Below, in pieces: positions 9,444 through 16,343 of a DNA stretch of 64,000 bases. A program made the translations under genes and the position numbers. The notes below the pieces were generated by a model. The model was given only the letters and a program-made list of their open reading frames with translations. It was not told the origin of the DNA and did not search any database. The stretch is from positions 62,001 to 126,000 of the forward strand of contig NZ_PVTR01000010.1 of NCBI RefSeq assembly GCF_003003005.1, in the 5' to 3' direction. This stretch comes from Mongoliibacter ruber. Its GTDB lineage: Bacteria; Bacteroidota; Bacteroidia; Cytophagales; Cyclobacteriaceae. The stretch's first letter is position 1; each line of letters opens with the position of its first letter.

Positions 9444-9827
9444 ATGGAAAGTAAAAGACAACAAAAATACAGCAAACTAATTCAAAAAGAGCTAGGTGAA
9501 ATTTTTCAAAAAGAAGGACGGCATTTGATTGGCAGTGCATTTATCACTGTGGCTAGGGTCCTGGTCAGTCCTGACTTGGGTTTGGCAAAAGTTTATTTGA
9601 GCTTTTTGGTAGAAAAAGACAAGGCTGTTTTTGAAAAATTGAATGACAGAAAAAGCGAATTAAGGAAGCATCTTGGAAACAGAATAGGTAAAAGTGTGAG
9701 AATTGTCCCAGAAATAGCATTGTTTATGGATGAATCCGCTTCATATGCACAACACATGGATGCTGTCATTTCCAAACTCGATATACCCGAAGCCTCAGAC
9801 GAGGACGATGAGGAAGAAGAAGATTAA
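9444..9827 (+). CDS. rbfA: Ribosome-binding factor A
   Basis: Single-KH-domain factor that binds the 30S subunit and assists late 16S rRNA 5'-end maturation and cold adaptation. The 127-aa length, the N-terminal RQQKYSKLIQKELGEIFQ helix and the central ITVARVLVSPDLGLAKVYLSFL strand region fit RbfA. The C-terminus carries a very acidic tail (DEDDEEEED). It is followed after 12 bp by a LolC/E-like permease gene, a pairing familiar from Bacteroidota genomes. Confidence 0.95.
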   Translation: MESKRQQKYSKLIQKELGEIFQKEGRHLIGSAFITVARVLVSPDLGLAKVYLSFLVEKDKAVFEKLNDRKSELRKHLGNRIGKSVRIVPEIALFMDESASYAQHMDAVISKLDIPEASDEDDEEEED

Positions 9828-9839
9828 TCCGCCACGCAC

Positions 9840-11066
9840 TTGAACGTCTCCTTTTTTATAGCCTCAAGGTATTTCCGTAGCAAGAAAAAACGGAATTTCA
9901 TCACCATCCTATCAAGGATTTCTATGATAGGTGTGGCGGTGGGAACTATGGCCTTGGTGGTAGTCTTATCCGTTTTCAATGGCTTGGAAGACTTGGTCAG
10001 AGGCTTGTATGCATCTTTTGATGCCGAACTCAAAATAGAACCTGCCATGGGGAAATCTTTCGAAGCTGATGAAAACTGGATTCGAGGTATTCAGGAAGTG
10101 GAAGGAGTGGCTTTGTTGACAGAAGTGATTGAAGACAATGCACTTTTCCGCTACAGAGACAACCAACATTTGGCAAAAATAAAAGGAGTATCGGCGGCTT
10201 ATTTGGAAGATCCAGATCGCTTTGCTGAGGGCTATGTGTGGGGAGAATTAGATCTGGGCACTGAATCCCAACCAAGGGCTATCGTAGGAAGGGGAGTGGG
10301 ATTTTTTCTCTCTTTGGATTTGGACAATGAATTCGAACTGTTGCAGGTATATTATCCAAAAGCTCCCCGAAGTGCAGGCTCTATTGATCCCAATCAGCTA
10401 TACAATAGAGATATCATCAAGCCCGCCGCGTTTTTCAGCATAGAAAAAGACTTTGACGACAATTACATCATCGCTCCGATTTCTTTTGTCAGCAAATTGC
10501 TCAACTATGGACAAAAGAGGACTTCCCTGGAAATAAAAGTGGCTGAAGGTCATAAGCTACAGACGGTAAAAAGAAGACTGAGGCAGCACTTGGGAGAGGA
10601 TTTTCTCGTCAAGGATACTGATGAACAACATGCCAGTATCCTCAGAACAATTCAGATTGAAAAGCTTTTTGTGTTCATCACCCTTAGCTTTATTCTTGCC
10701 ATTGCCTCTTTCAATATATTCTTTTCACTCAGCATGATGGCAATTGAGAAAAAAAAGGACACTGCCATACTTTTTGCCATGGGAGCAAGAGAAAAATTAG
10801 TCAAACACATCTATCTCAAACAAGGAGCAATTATCGCATTCTCAGGTGCATTGATCGGCTTGGTGATAGGTTTTGCGATCGTATGGGTTCAGGATAATTT
10901 TGGATTGGTATCATTGGGCATCAGTTCCTCTATCATAGATAGTTACCCCGTAAAAATTGTGTGGACGGATTTCTTATGGACGAGCATTGCCGTGATAGCC
11001 ATTACTTTTCTAGCCTCTTACAGGCCTGCCATTATCGCATCTAAGGTCAAGTCGACCGATTTGTAG
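9840..11066 (+). CDS. LolC/LolE-like FtsX permease (lipoprotein-releasing type)
   Basis: A 408-aa inner-membrane permease with the four-TM LolCE/FtsX topology: TM1 at about 22-45, a large periplasmic domain (about 46-275), then three TMs in the C-terminal FtsX domain. The start is TTG at 9840, because the family N-terminus NVSFFIASRYFRSKKKRNFI begins right there and no ATG is nearby. In proteobacteria LolCDE extracts outer-membrane-destined lipoproteins; Bacteroidota homologues are presumed to act likewise with a LolD ATPase not encoded here. Probably co-transcribed with rbfA. Confidence 0.88.
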   Translation: MNVSFFIASRYFRSKKKRNFITILSRISMIGVAVGTMALVVVLSVFNGLEDLVRGLYASFDAELKIEPAMGKSFEADENWIRGIQEVEGVALLTEVIEDNALFRYRDNQHLAKIKGVSAAYLEDPDRFAEGYVWGELDLGTESQPRAIVGRGVGFFLSLDLDNEFELLQVYYPKAPRSAGSIDPNQLYNRDIIKPAAFFSIEKDFDDNYIIAPISFVSKLLNYGQKRTSLEIKVAEGHKLQTVKRRLRQHLGEDFLVKDTDEQHASILRTIQIEKLFVFITLSFILAIASFNIFFSLSMMAIEKKKDTAILFAMGAREKLVKHIYLKQGAIIAFSGALIGLVIGFAIVWVQDNFGLVSLGISSSIIDSYPVKIVWTDFLWTSIAVIAITFLASYRPAIIASKVKSTDL

Positions 11067-11084
11067 GATTTACAAATTAGATTA

Positions 11085-11117
11085 AAGTAAAAAAGCCGTG
11101 AATATATTCACAGCTTT
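11085..11117 (-). terminator. Intrinsic terminator downstream of the tRNA-like pair (minus strand)
   Basis: Read on the minus strand: AAAGCTGTGAATA/TATTCACGGCTTT hairpin (plus 11092-11117, one mismatch) followed by TTTTTT. It lies about 30 nt beyond the 3' end of the proximal tRNA-like gene. On the plus strand no U-tract follows, so it is oriented to end the minus-strand transcript rather than the preceding permease gene. Confidence 0.75.
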
Positions 11118-11148
11118 AGTCAATTAACAATAAACCCAAAATAACCGG

Positions 11149-11272
11149 CTGTAGGAGAAGGACTCGAACCTCCACGGAGAAGTTAGGCAAAATACGAGCT
11201 CGATATTTGCTTTATGCTTGGTTCCCCACCCCCGAGACAGGAGGGCATGTTTGCCAATTTCATCATCCTACA
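11149..11272 (-). tRNA. tRNA-like gene, copy A: class-II-like cloverleaf with ~55-nt variable region, anticodon GUC
   Basis: On the minus strand the 124 nt fold as acceptor TGTAGGA/TCCTACA (7 bp), a D arm ATG/CAT with AAATTGGCAAA loop as in Leu-type tRNAs, anticodon stem CCCTC/GGGGG with loop CTGTCTC (GUC at 11238-11236), and a T arm GGAGG/CCTTC with canonical TTCGAGT loop; discriminator G. Between anticodon and T arms is a 55-nt region, more than twice the usual class II size, with an inner hairpin and a basal GGGGAA/TTCTCC stem. The pyrimidine at position 37 is odd. After the discriminator comes CCG, so CCA is not encoded. Differs from copy B at three positions. Could be a true tRNA, a tRNA mimic or a decayed tRNA. 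Confidence 0.6.
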
Positions 11273-11323
11273 ATTAAGATTTGTTTCAATTTTAATTCAT
11301 GGCCTTTTGCCTTTGAATTGTAT

Positions 11324-11450
11324 TGGCTGTAGGAGAAGGACTCGAACCTCCAAGGGGCAGTTAGGCAAAATACGAGCTCGATATTTGCTTTATGCTTGGT
11401 TCCCCACCCCCGAGACAGGAGGGCATGTTTGCCAATTTCATCATCCTACA
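11324..11450 (-). tRNA. tRNA-like gene, copy B: same architecture, CCA encoded
   Basis: Near-identical to copy A (121 of 124 positions) and 178 bp from it. Parts on the minus strand: acceptor 11450-11444 with 11334-11328; D arm 11441-11425; anticodon stem 11423-11419/11411-11407 with GUC at 11416-11414; variable region 11406-11352; T arm 11351-11335; G73 at 11327, then an encoded CCA (11326-11324). All three differences from copy A fall in or beside the 3' strand of the variable-arm stem, where GGGG still pairs (with CCCC here), so the structure is retained. Transcribed before copy A if both belong to one unit. GUC would read Asp codons, yet the body is Leu/Ser-like. Confidence 0.6.
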
Positions 11451-11488
11451 ATTTGTGTTTTCAAGACCTTTTGTCTTTGTTGATGTTT

Positions 11489-11496
11489 CAAAGGTA
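11489..11496 (-). promoter_or_regulatory. Putative -7 box for the tRNA-like unit
   Basis: On the minus strand TACCTTTG, an exact TAnnTTTG match, ends 38 nt upstream of the 5' end of copy B. No clear TTG was found at the -33 distance, so the promoter is only partly supported. Confidence 0.4.
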
Positions 11497-11723
11497 ATAA
11501 AACATTCTATTTATTAAAATATTTATAACATAATGACTTTATTTTTACAGTAAATTTATTTTTTGATGGTTTATAATGCCGATTTGTTAATTCACACTTT
11601 AAAAATAGTGTTCTGTTTAAGGATTTTAAAATATAAAGGCTTGCAAATCAAAAATCAGCTACACTTTAGACAGTTAAATTCAAGCTACACCAATTATATT
11701 TTTGAATATATGGCTGCGTATTG

Positions 11724-12113
11724 CTATTTCTTTTTGTAAAAATTAAGGTAGACAGACACAATCAAAGCTGCCAGTGCAAAGCCCAAAGTCAGTGCATCGA
11801 CCAAATCAGCAGCTAAGCTTAGACTGAAAATCCTTTGAAGAAGGTAACTGATGTAAGAATTTGGAAGGTCCTGCGCTCCAAGTTTCCTCAAAATATCAAA
11901 ATGCCAATCCGTCAATGGACAATAGCCCAATCCATACCAAATCCCTAAAATACCCCAAGAAGCAAAAGTGATGACAATGGTAAAAAAATGCCATTTCAAT
12001 AAAGGTTTGTATAGCCATGCAAAAAGGTTGAACAAAATCAAACCTGTATGGAATACCAAAAAGAAGTAATCCCCTAGATGTAATAAAAACTCATTTTCGC
12101 TCATCTTAGACAA
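11724..12113 (-). CDS. DUF2784 family membrane protein
   Basis: A 129-aa protein with four predicted hydrophobic segments. It has the DUF2784 pattern: N-terminal HxGDYFFLVFHTGLILFN, a central GIWYGLGYCPLTDWHFD (about 68-84) with the conserved CPLT-W motif, and a C-terminal TM. Function unknown; always an inner-membrane protein. The start could also be the second Met (MSENEF, three codons in). It is separated from the tRNA-like unit by an AT-rich spacer and divergent from the next gene. Confidence 0.85.
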   Translation of the reverse strand: MSKMSENEFLLHLGDYFFLVFHTGLILFNLFAWLYKPLLKWHFFTIVITFASWGILGIWYGLGYCPLTDWHFDILRKLGAQDLPNSYISYLLQRIFSLSLAADLVDALTLGFALAALIVSVYLNFYKKK

Positions 12114-12362
12114 TTTTGGTTTATAGTTATGTTAGTCCCTTTCTCTCAATTTTCCAAAAATTACATGCATTTATACAAAAAATTATAAGCAAGAATTACA
12201 TTTTTTAAATAAAACTAATCTCTCTGTCATAAAAAATATACTTTTCCTAGTTGAAATTTTGATAAAACTATAAGAAAAAGGCATATTTATTGTGAACCCT
12301 ACAAAATCAGGATTATACCTGATAAAATTCAAGACACATAGTATAAAATGCACCAATCTCTA

Positions 12363-12959
12363 ATGAAAAAAGCCACATTTACCTGCCTATTTACTTTTTT
12401 CCTTGTGATCAACTTATCATTCGCACAGGAGGAAGGCCCAGCTCCTTCTTTAAATTCCGGTACCATTTCAAGTCAATTTGATTATTTGAATACAGTTTCA
12501 AATAATTTTCAAGAATATAAAGTAGTCAAGCGTACCAACCTGGATCAAATCCGCAAAAATGTCTCAGATTCACTCAATGTGTTTAAAGACCAATTGGTAA
12601 CGGTAAAAAAAGATCTTAAAGAAAGACAGGAACAAATCAATGTGCTGGAAAGTCAAATGGCTGAAGCACAAGAACAGTTATCGACTGCCGAAGAGGCGAG
12701 AGACAGTTTTGAATTTTTAGGAATGCCAATTCATAAATCTGCTTACAGCAGTATCATGTGGACAATTGTATTTGTCCTTACAGGAGCCTTACTGTTTTTC
12801 TTGTTCCAATATAGTCAAAGCCATAAGGTCATTTCCAAGGCAAGAAAGGATTTGGAAGAAACTGTTGAGGAATTTGAACAGCACAGGAAAAACACCTTGG
12901 ATCGAGAAAGAAAGCTTAAAAGGGAGCTTGTGGATGCACTAAACAAAAAACCTGTTTAG
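12363..12959 (+). CDS. Secreted/inner-membrane coiled-coil protein, conserved in Bacteroidota, function unknown
   Basis: A 198-aa protein: cleavable-looking signal peptide (MKKATFTC... ending SFAQ, about residues 1-22), a conserved segment GTISSQFDYLNTVSNNFQEYKVVKR, a heptad-rich coiled coil (about 58-112), one TM (about 127-150), and a charged cytoplasmic helix to the end. Homologues are, from memory, often labelled tRNA (guanine-N1)-methyltransferase; nothing in this sequence resembles TrmD (no knot fold, no SAM-binding loop), so that name should not be transferred. The ATG at 12363 is preferred over the one at 12348 because it begins the signal peptide with MKK. Confidence 0.75.
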   Translation: MKKATFTCLFTFFLVINLSFAQEEGPAPSLNSGTISSQFDYLNTVSNNFQEYKVVKRTNLDQIRKNVSDSLNVFKDQLVTVKKDLKERQEQINVLESQMAEAQEQLSTAEEARDSFEFLGMPIHKSAYSSIMWTIVFVLTGALLFFLFQYSQSHKVISKARKDLEETVEEFEQHRKNTLDRERKLKRELVDALNKKPV

Positions 12960-12969
12960 GACATTATCT

Positions 12970-13001
12970 TTGCCCGTTTCCTAGACTTTGCCCTATATTT
13001 G
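12970..13001 (+). promoter_or_regulatory. Promoter of the LOG-family gene, abutting its start codon
   Basis: TTTG ending at 12972, a 21-nt spacer, then TATATTTG (12994-13001), a full match to the Bacteroidota consensus. Only three bases separate the -7 box from the ATG at 13005, so transcription should start at or just past the start codon, implying a leaderless or nearly leaderless mRNA. Confidence 0.55.
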
Positions 13002-13004
13002 GAC

Positions 13005-13577
13005 ATGAAAAAAATAACCGTCTATTGTGGATCCAACAAGGGGCACAATCCTGCATATAGCCAAGGAGCATTAACTTTAGCCCAAGAATTGATCAAAAGG
13101 AAACTTGACCTTGTCTATGGTGCAGGTAATGTAGGCCTAATGGGAGTGATTGCCGATGCTATGCTTGCTTCCGAGCAAAAGGTATATGGAATTATCCCTC
13201 AAAAGCTGGTAGACATCGAAGTAGCCCATGAAGGCTGTACCGAACTCATTGTGGTCGAAACAATGAGAGACAGAAAATGGCTGATGGCTGAAAAAGGTGA
13301 CGGTTTTATCGCTATGCCGGGTGGAATTGGCACTTTTGAAGAACTTTTTGAAATCATGACCCTCAATCAATTGGCCTATATCAGAAAGCCACTTGCACTC
13401 TATAATGTCAGTGGCTATTATGACAAACTTATCTCATTCTTAGACCATTCCGCTAAAGAAGGCTTCCTTCACCAAGCTCAGCTTAACCTGCTTATTGTGT
13501 CTTCTGATCCAGTAGAACTATTGGATAAAATGGAGGCTTTTGAGCCACAGCATATCGATAAGTGGGAGGTGAAGTAA
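13005..13577 (+). CDS. LOG/TIGR00730 family nucleoside 5'-monophosphate phosphoribohydrolase
   Basis: Rossmann-fold enzyme of the LONELY GUY family, which removes ribose 5'-phosphate from (cytokinin) nucleoside monophosphates; several bacterial members act on AMP or related nucleotides. At 190 aa it has the family length. Motifs: VYCGSNKG at the N-terminus, VYGAGNVGLMGVIADA (about 37-52), MRDRKWLM (about 87-94) and the signature PGGIGTFEE (about 105-113) with the catalytic Arg/Glu pair. The ATG at 13005 is preferred to a TTG at 12999 because it gives the usual MKKITVYCGS start. The in vivo substrate cannot be told from sequence. Confidence 0.9.
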   Translation: MKKITVYCGSNKGHNPAYSQGALTLAQELIKRKLDLVYGAGNVGLMGVIADAMLASEQKVYGIIPQKLVDIEVAHEGCTELIVVETMRDRKWLMAEKGDGFIAMPGGIGTFEELFEIMTLNQLAYIRKPLALYNVSGYYDKLISFLDHSAKEGFLHQAQLNLLIVSSDPVELLDKMEAFEPQHIDKWEVK

Positions 13578-13939
13578 GATTCTTCTCTTAAACAGTGTCG
13601 GTGTCATGCTGACGAAGGAAGCATCTCACGAAGATCCGGAAATGCAAAAACTCTTACTCTTATTCAATGAAAGAGTCTCTTAAATCGTAGGAGACTCTTC
13701 ACTAGTTCCTCATTACCATTAACAGTTTTGTCGGGGTCTTCACCCCGTAGGAAAGATCTCCTAGCCTAAACGGTAGGAGATCCCCCGCAATGCTGCGGGA
13801 CAGGCTTTCACCTCCGCAAGCTGCGGTCAGGATGACGTACACCAACTGTCATTCCCTTTATGTAAATGCTAAATTTTAAAAACTCAGAATGAGGCGTAGG
13901 AAATGTCATCAAACCGCTATAGTTCTATTGTTTTTGCAA
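13578..13939. repeat. Intergenic region with short hairpins, likely a dispersed repeat
   Basis: No credible gene. The segment holds several short dyads in sequence: GGGGTCTTCACCCC near 13734, GATCTCCTA...TAGGAGATC (about 13765-13792), CCCGCAATGCTGCGGG (about 13785-13800) and CCGCAAGCTGCGG (about 13816-13828), bounded by TCATGCTGACG and TCAGGATGACG, which resemble each other. This looks like a multi-hairpin extragenic repeat of the kind scattered in Bacteroidota chromosomes; another copy in this window was not seen. Confidence 0.5.
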
Positions 13940-14422
13940 TTAGCAGTATCGATCAACCAACTGCATCAATTTCTCCAAATACTCCTGATCTGTCAGGTCA
14001 AAATCATCCAGTTGGTCGCTATCTACATCGAGGACAATCCAAACTTCCCCATTTTTGAAACCGGGAACTACAATTTCTGACTGTGATGCCGAACTACATG
14101 CTATATGACCTGGAAAAGCTTCCACATCAGGCACTAATTGGGTTTTGGCCTTATCCCAAGCTGTACCACAAACACCTTTTCCCAATCTGATCCGGGTGCA
14201 GGCCAAAGGACCTTGGAATGGCCCCAAGACCAATTCTCCTTGCTTTACCAAATAAAACCCTACCCAAAAAAAACCAAAAGCTTCTTTCAAAACTGCTGAT
14301 ACATTTGCCAAATTGGCGTAAGTATCAGTTTCAGTGGAAATCAAGGCTTCAACTTGTGGTAAAATCGCCTCGTACTTTTCTGCTTTGCTTGCAGAGTCGG
14401 GAATAAAAATAGATTCAGCCAT
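13940..14422 (-). CDS. Free methionine-(R)-sulfoxide reductase (GAF domain)
   Basis: fRMsr enzymes reduce free Met-R-sulfoxide through cysteines in a GAF fold. The 160-aa protein has the three conserved cysteines: Cys75 (PLACTRI), Cys85 (GVCGTAW) and Cys109 (HIACSSASQSEIVVP), with the C-terminal IVLDVDSD motif. The start at 14422 (MAESIF) gives the family length; an upstream ATG at 14500 lies inside ribD. It follows ribD with a 4-bp gap in a tight minus-strand operon with a DUF4382 lipoprotein, so it is probably co-expressed with riboflavin synthesis. Confidence 0.9.
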   Translation of the reverse strand: MAESIFIPDSASKAEKYEAILPQVEALISTETDTYANLANVSAVLKEAFGFFWVGFYLVKQGELVLGPFQGPLACTRIRLGKGVCGTAWDKAKTQLVPDVEAFPGHIACSSASQSEIVVPGFKNGEVWIVLDVDSDQLDDFDLTDQEYLEKLMQLVDRYC

Positions 14423-14426
14423 GATC

Positions 14427-15458
14427 TTAAAGTTTAATATTTCTATAAATTCTGAGCCTATCGTCCATGATATCGGACTCTTGAAAAGACAGTCCCTCAA
14501 TAAGTGGCGCCTTTATTCCAGTACCAAAACTGACAGGTCCAGTAAAAACCCTAGCTTCATCCCAAAGGTTCTTCGAAATCAAAGTATTTAAAATCCGGGC
14601 ACCTCCTTCTACAAAAACACTTTGGATATTTCTTCTATGTAAATCCGCCAAAACATCTTCTATGTCAAAACCTTCTTGAAGAGCACAATGCTCTAAATTA
14701 GGCCCCGAGCTGCTTTGTACTTGGTTATAGCAAATAGTGGGCTGTGACCTATCAAAGAGGTTTAAGTCTTTTTCAAGGCTTAGGTTTCTATCAATTACAA
14801 TACGGGTGGGGTCTTTGCCAACCCATTCCCTTACATTCAATTTCGGATTGTCAAACTTTGCTGTCAAGGTCCCTACCAAAATAGCATCCTCTTCACTCCG
14901 CCATTTGTGAACCAACTGACGGCTGTAAGGATTACTGATCCATTTGCTATCAAAATTTTCCCGCGCCACAAAGCCATCTTGGGTTTGAGCCCACTTAAGG
15001 ATGATGTATGGACGTTTTTGACTAAGGAACGTAAAAAATCTCCTGTTTTCCTCCAATGCTTCTTTTTCCAAAACTCCCTGTACCACCTCAATACCTGCTT
15101 CTTGAAGCTTTTTAATCCCCTTTCCTCCCACTACCGGATTTGTATCTACGGCTGCAATCACAACCCTTTTGACTTTCTTGTCAATCAACAAATCAGCGCA
15201 AGGAGGCGTTTTACCCCAATGGGAACAAGGTTCCAGCGTGACATAAACTGTGGCGTTTTTTAGCAAAAGTGGATCTCCAACAGATTCAACAGCATTGGGT
15301 TCAGCATGAGGTCCACCATAAACCTTATGATATCCTTCACCGATAACCTTATCCTGATGCACAATAACACAACCTACCATGGGATTTGGACTGACACTTC
15401 CCTGACCCAGTACGGCCAAATCCAAGGCCCTTCTCATGTATTGCTCGTCTTGGCTCAT
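14427..15458 (-). CDS. ribD: Bifunctional riboflavin deaminase/reductase RibD
   Basis: Catalyses the second and third steps of riboflavin synthesis: deamination of the 2,5-diaminopyrimidine and NADPH reduction of its ribosyl side chain. The 343-aa protein has an N-terminal CMP/dCMP-deaminase-type zinc domain with HAE (51-53) and PCSHWGKTPPC (Cys78, Cys87), and a C-terminal DHFR-like reductase domain beginning about residue 150 (KWAQTQDGF) with FVEGGARIL near 274. Middle gene of the DUF4382-ribD-fRMsr operon with 4-bp gaps on both sides. Other rib genes are not in the window. Confidence 0.96.
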   Translation of the reverse strand: MSQDEQYMRRALDLAVLGQGSVSPNPMVGCVIVHQDKVIGEGYHKVYGGPHAEPNAVESVGDPLLLKNATVYVTLEPCSHWGKTPPCADLLIDKKVKRVVIAAVDTNPVVGGKGIKKLQEAGIEVVQGVLEKEALEENRRFFTFLSQKRPYIILKWAQTQDGFVARENFDSKWISNPYSRQLVHKWRSEEDAILVGTLTAKFDNPKLNVREWVGKDPTRIVIDRNLSLEKDLNLFDRSQPTICYNQVQSSSGPNLEHCALQEGFDIEDVLADLHRRNIQSVFVEGGARILNTLISKNLWDEARVFTGPVSFGTGIKAPLIEGLSFQESDIMDDRLRIYRNIKL

Positions 15459-15462
15459 AGGT

Positions 15463-16251
15463 CTAATCTTCTCGAGGTCTTAAAGTGATGTTGCCAACTT
15501 GTGTGGTTTGTCTAGGCCCTACGTTCACATTGTTGAGAGTATCTGATAAAAATGCCGGATCCAATGGCTGCACTATAACTCTGAAATTTCCACTTAATCC
15601 ACGTATCTGGAAATCCCCTGAATTCTCTACTGTGCCTGTCGAAGCAACAGTATCACGATTTTGGATAGCATATAGGACAACCTTTTCTGATTGCGGCCTG
15701 ATTGAGCCGGAAATTCTCCCTGTATTCAAACTTGAAAAGGCCCTTAGTTTTGGTCTCAGCTCCACAATATCTCCAGCTCCTGAGTGAATGGACCTGTATA
15801 ATTCAAAGTCAATGAAAACATCTATTGATAATCCTGGATCGAGGGTTAAATTCAAATCAATTGAAGGAGAATCTTCTGACAAAGTTAGATTAGTCCGTTC
15901 CTCGTCCGCCAAGGCAAAGTTATTATTGCCTAATTTTAAAGTAAGACCTGTGATACTACCGGCAGGCAACTCTCCCCTGCCTATCAAAAACTGATTTCCA
16001 CCTACCAAAGCTGCTACATTGACCAATTTGATTACCTGATCATTGGGAAAAAACTTTGGATCAGCATTGTCCTGCCCCCTTGTACCTATGGCTTGAACTT
16101 CCACTCCAAGCACCTCTACCCATACTTCGTCAAAGTCTCCGGGAGCATCTATCAAGAAAACATTTACCAATGCTGTGGTTCTTTCCGTGTCGCTCGAACA
16201 TCCAGAAAAGAGTAAAATGGCAAAAATCAGGGGTAGTAATAATTTATTCAC
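15463..16251 (-). CDS. DUF4382 lipoprotein (first paralogue)
   Basis: A 262-aa predicted lipoprotein: hydrophobic N-terminus with lipobox LFSGC, Cys18. The DUF4382 core follows: VNVFLIDAPGDFDEVWVEVLGVEV, later LPAGSITGLTLKLG, DVFIDFELYRSI and ELRPKLRAF, then a C-terminal carboxypeptidase-regulatory-like beta domain with GDFQIRGLSGNFRVIVQP. Function unknown; likely cell-envelope. Four bp upstream of ribD and probably in its operon. A paralogue with the same domain order lies just upstream (16344-17165), indicating tandem duplication followed by strong divergence. Confidence 0.85.
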   Translation of the reverse strand: MNKLLLPLIFAILLFSGCSSDTERTTALVNVFLIDAPGDFDEVWVEVLGVEVQAIGTRGQDNADPKFFPNDQVIKLVNVAALVGGNQFLIGRGELPAGSITGLTLKLGNNNFALADEERTNLTLSEDSPSIDLNLTLDPGLSIDVFIDFELYRSIHSGAGDIVELRPKLRAFSSLNTGRISGSIRPQSEKVVLYAIQNRDTVASTGTVENSGDFQIRGLSGNFRVIVQPLDPAFLSDTLNNVNVGPRQTTQVGNITLRPRED

Positions 16252-16302
16252 ATGACAAATTTATAAAAGAAAGTGAATATCAAGGGATCTTGATCGATTG
16301 GA

Positions 16303-16336
16303 TAAAAAAAAGCCACTCCGAAATTTCGGAATGGCT
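16303..16336 (-). terminator. Intrinsic terminator of the second DUF4382 gene
   Basis: On the minus strand AGCCATTCCGAAA/TTTCGGAGTGGCT (plus 16311-16336, one mismatch) followed by a run of T. It separates the upstream DUF4382 gene from the DUF4382-ribD-fRMsr operon. Confidence 0.88.
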
Positions 16337-16343
16337 CAATATG

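Noticed and set aside
11149-11450. Interpretation as tmRNA or an intron-containing tRNA
   Set aside because: No tag-peptide frame or pseudoknot pattern, and the extra sequence sits between anticodon and T arms rather than in the anticodon loop.
11214-11483. 89-codon plus-strand ORF over the tRNA-like genes
   Set aside because: Its sequence repeats because the underlying RNA-like elements repeat; the opposite strand folds as cloverleaves.
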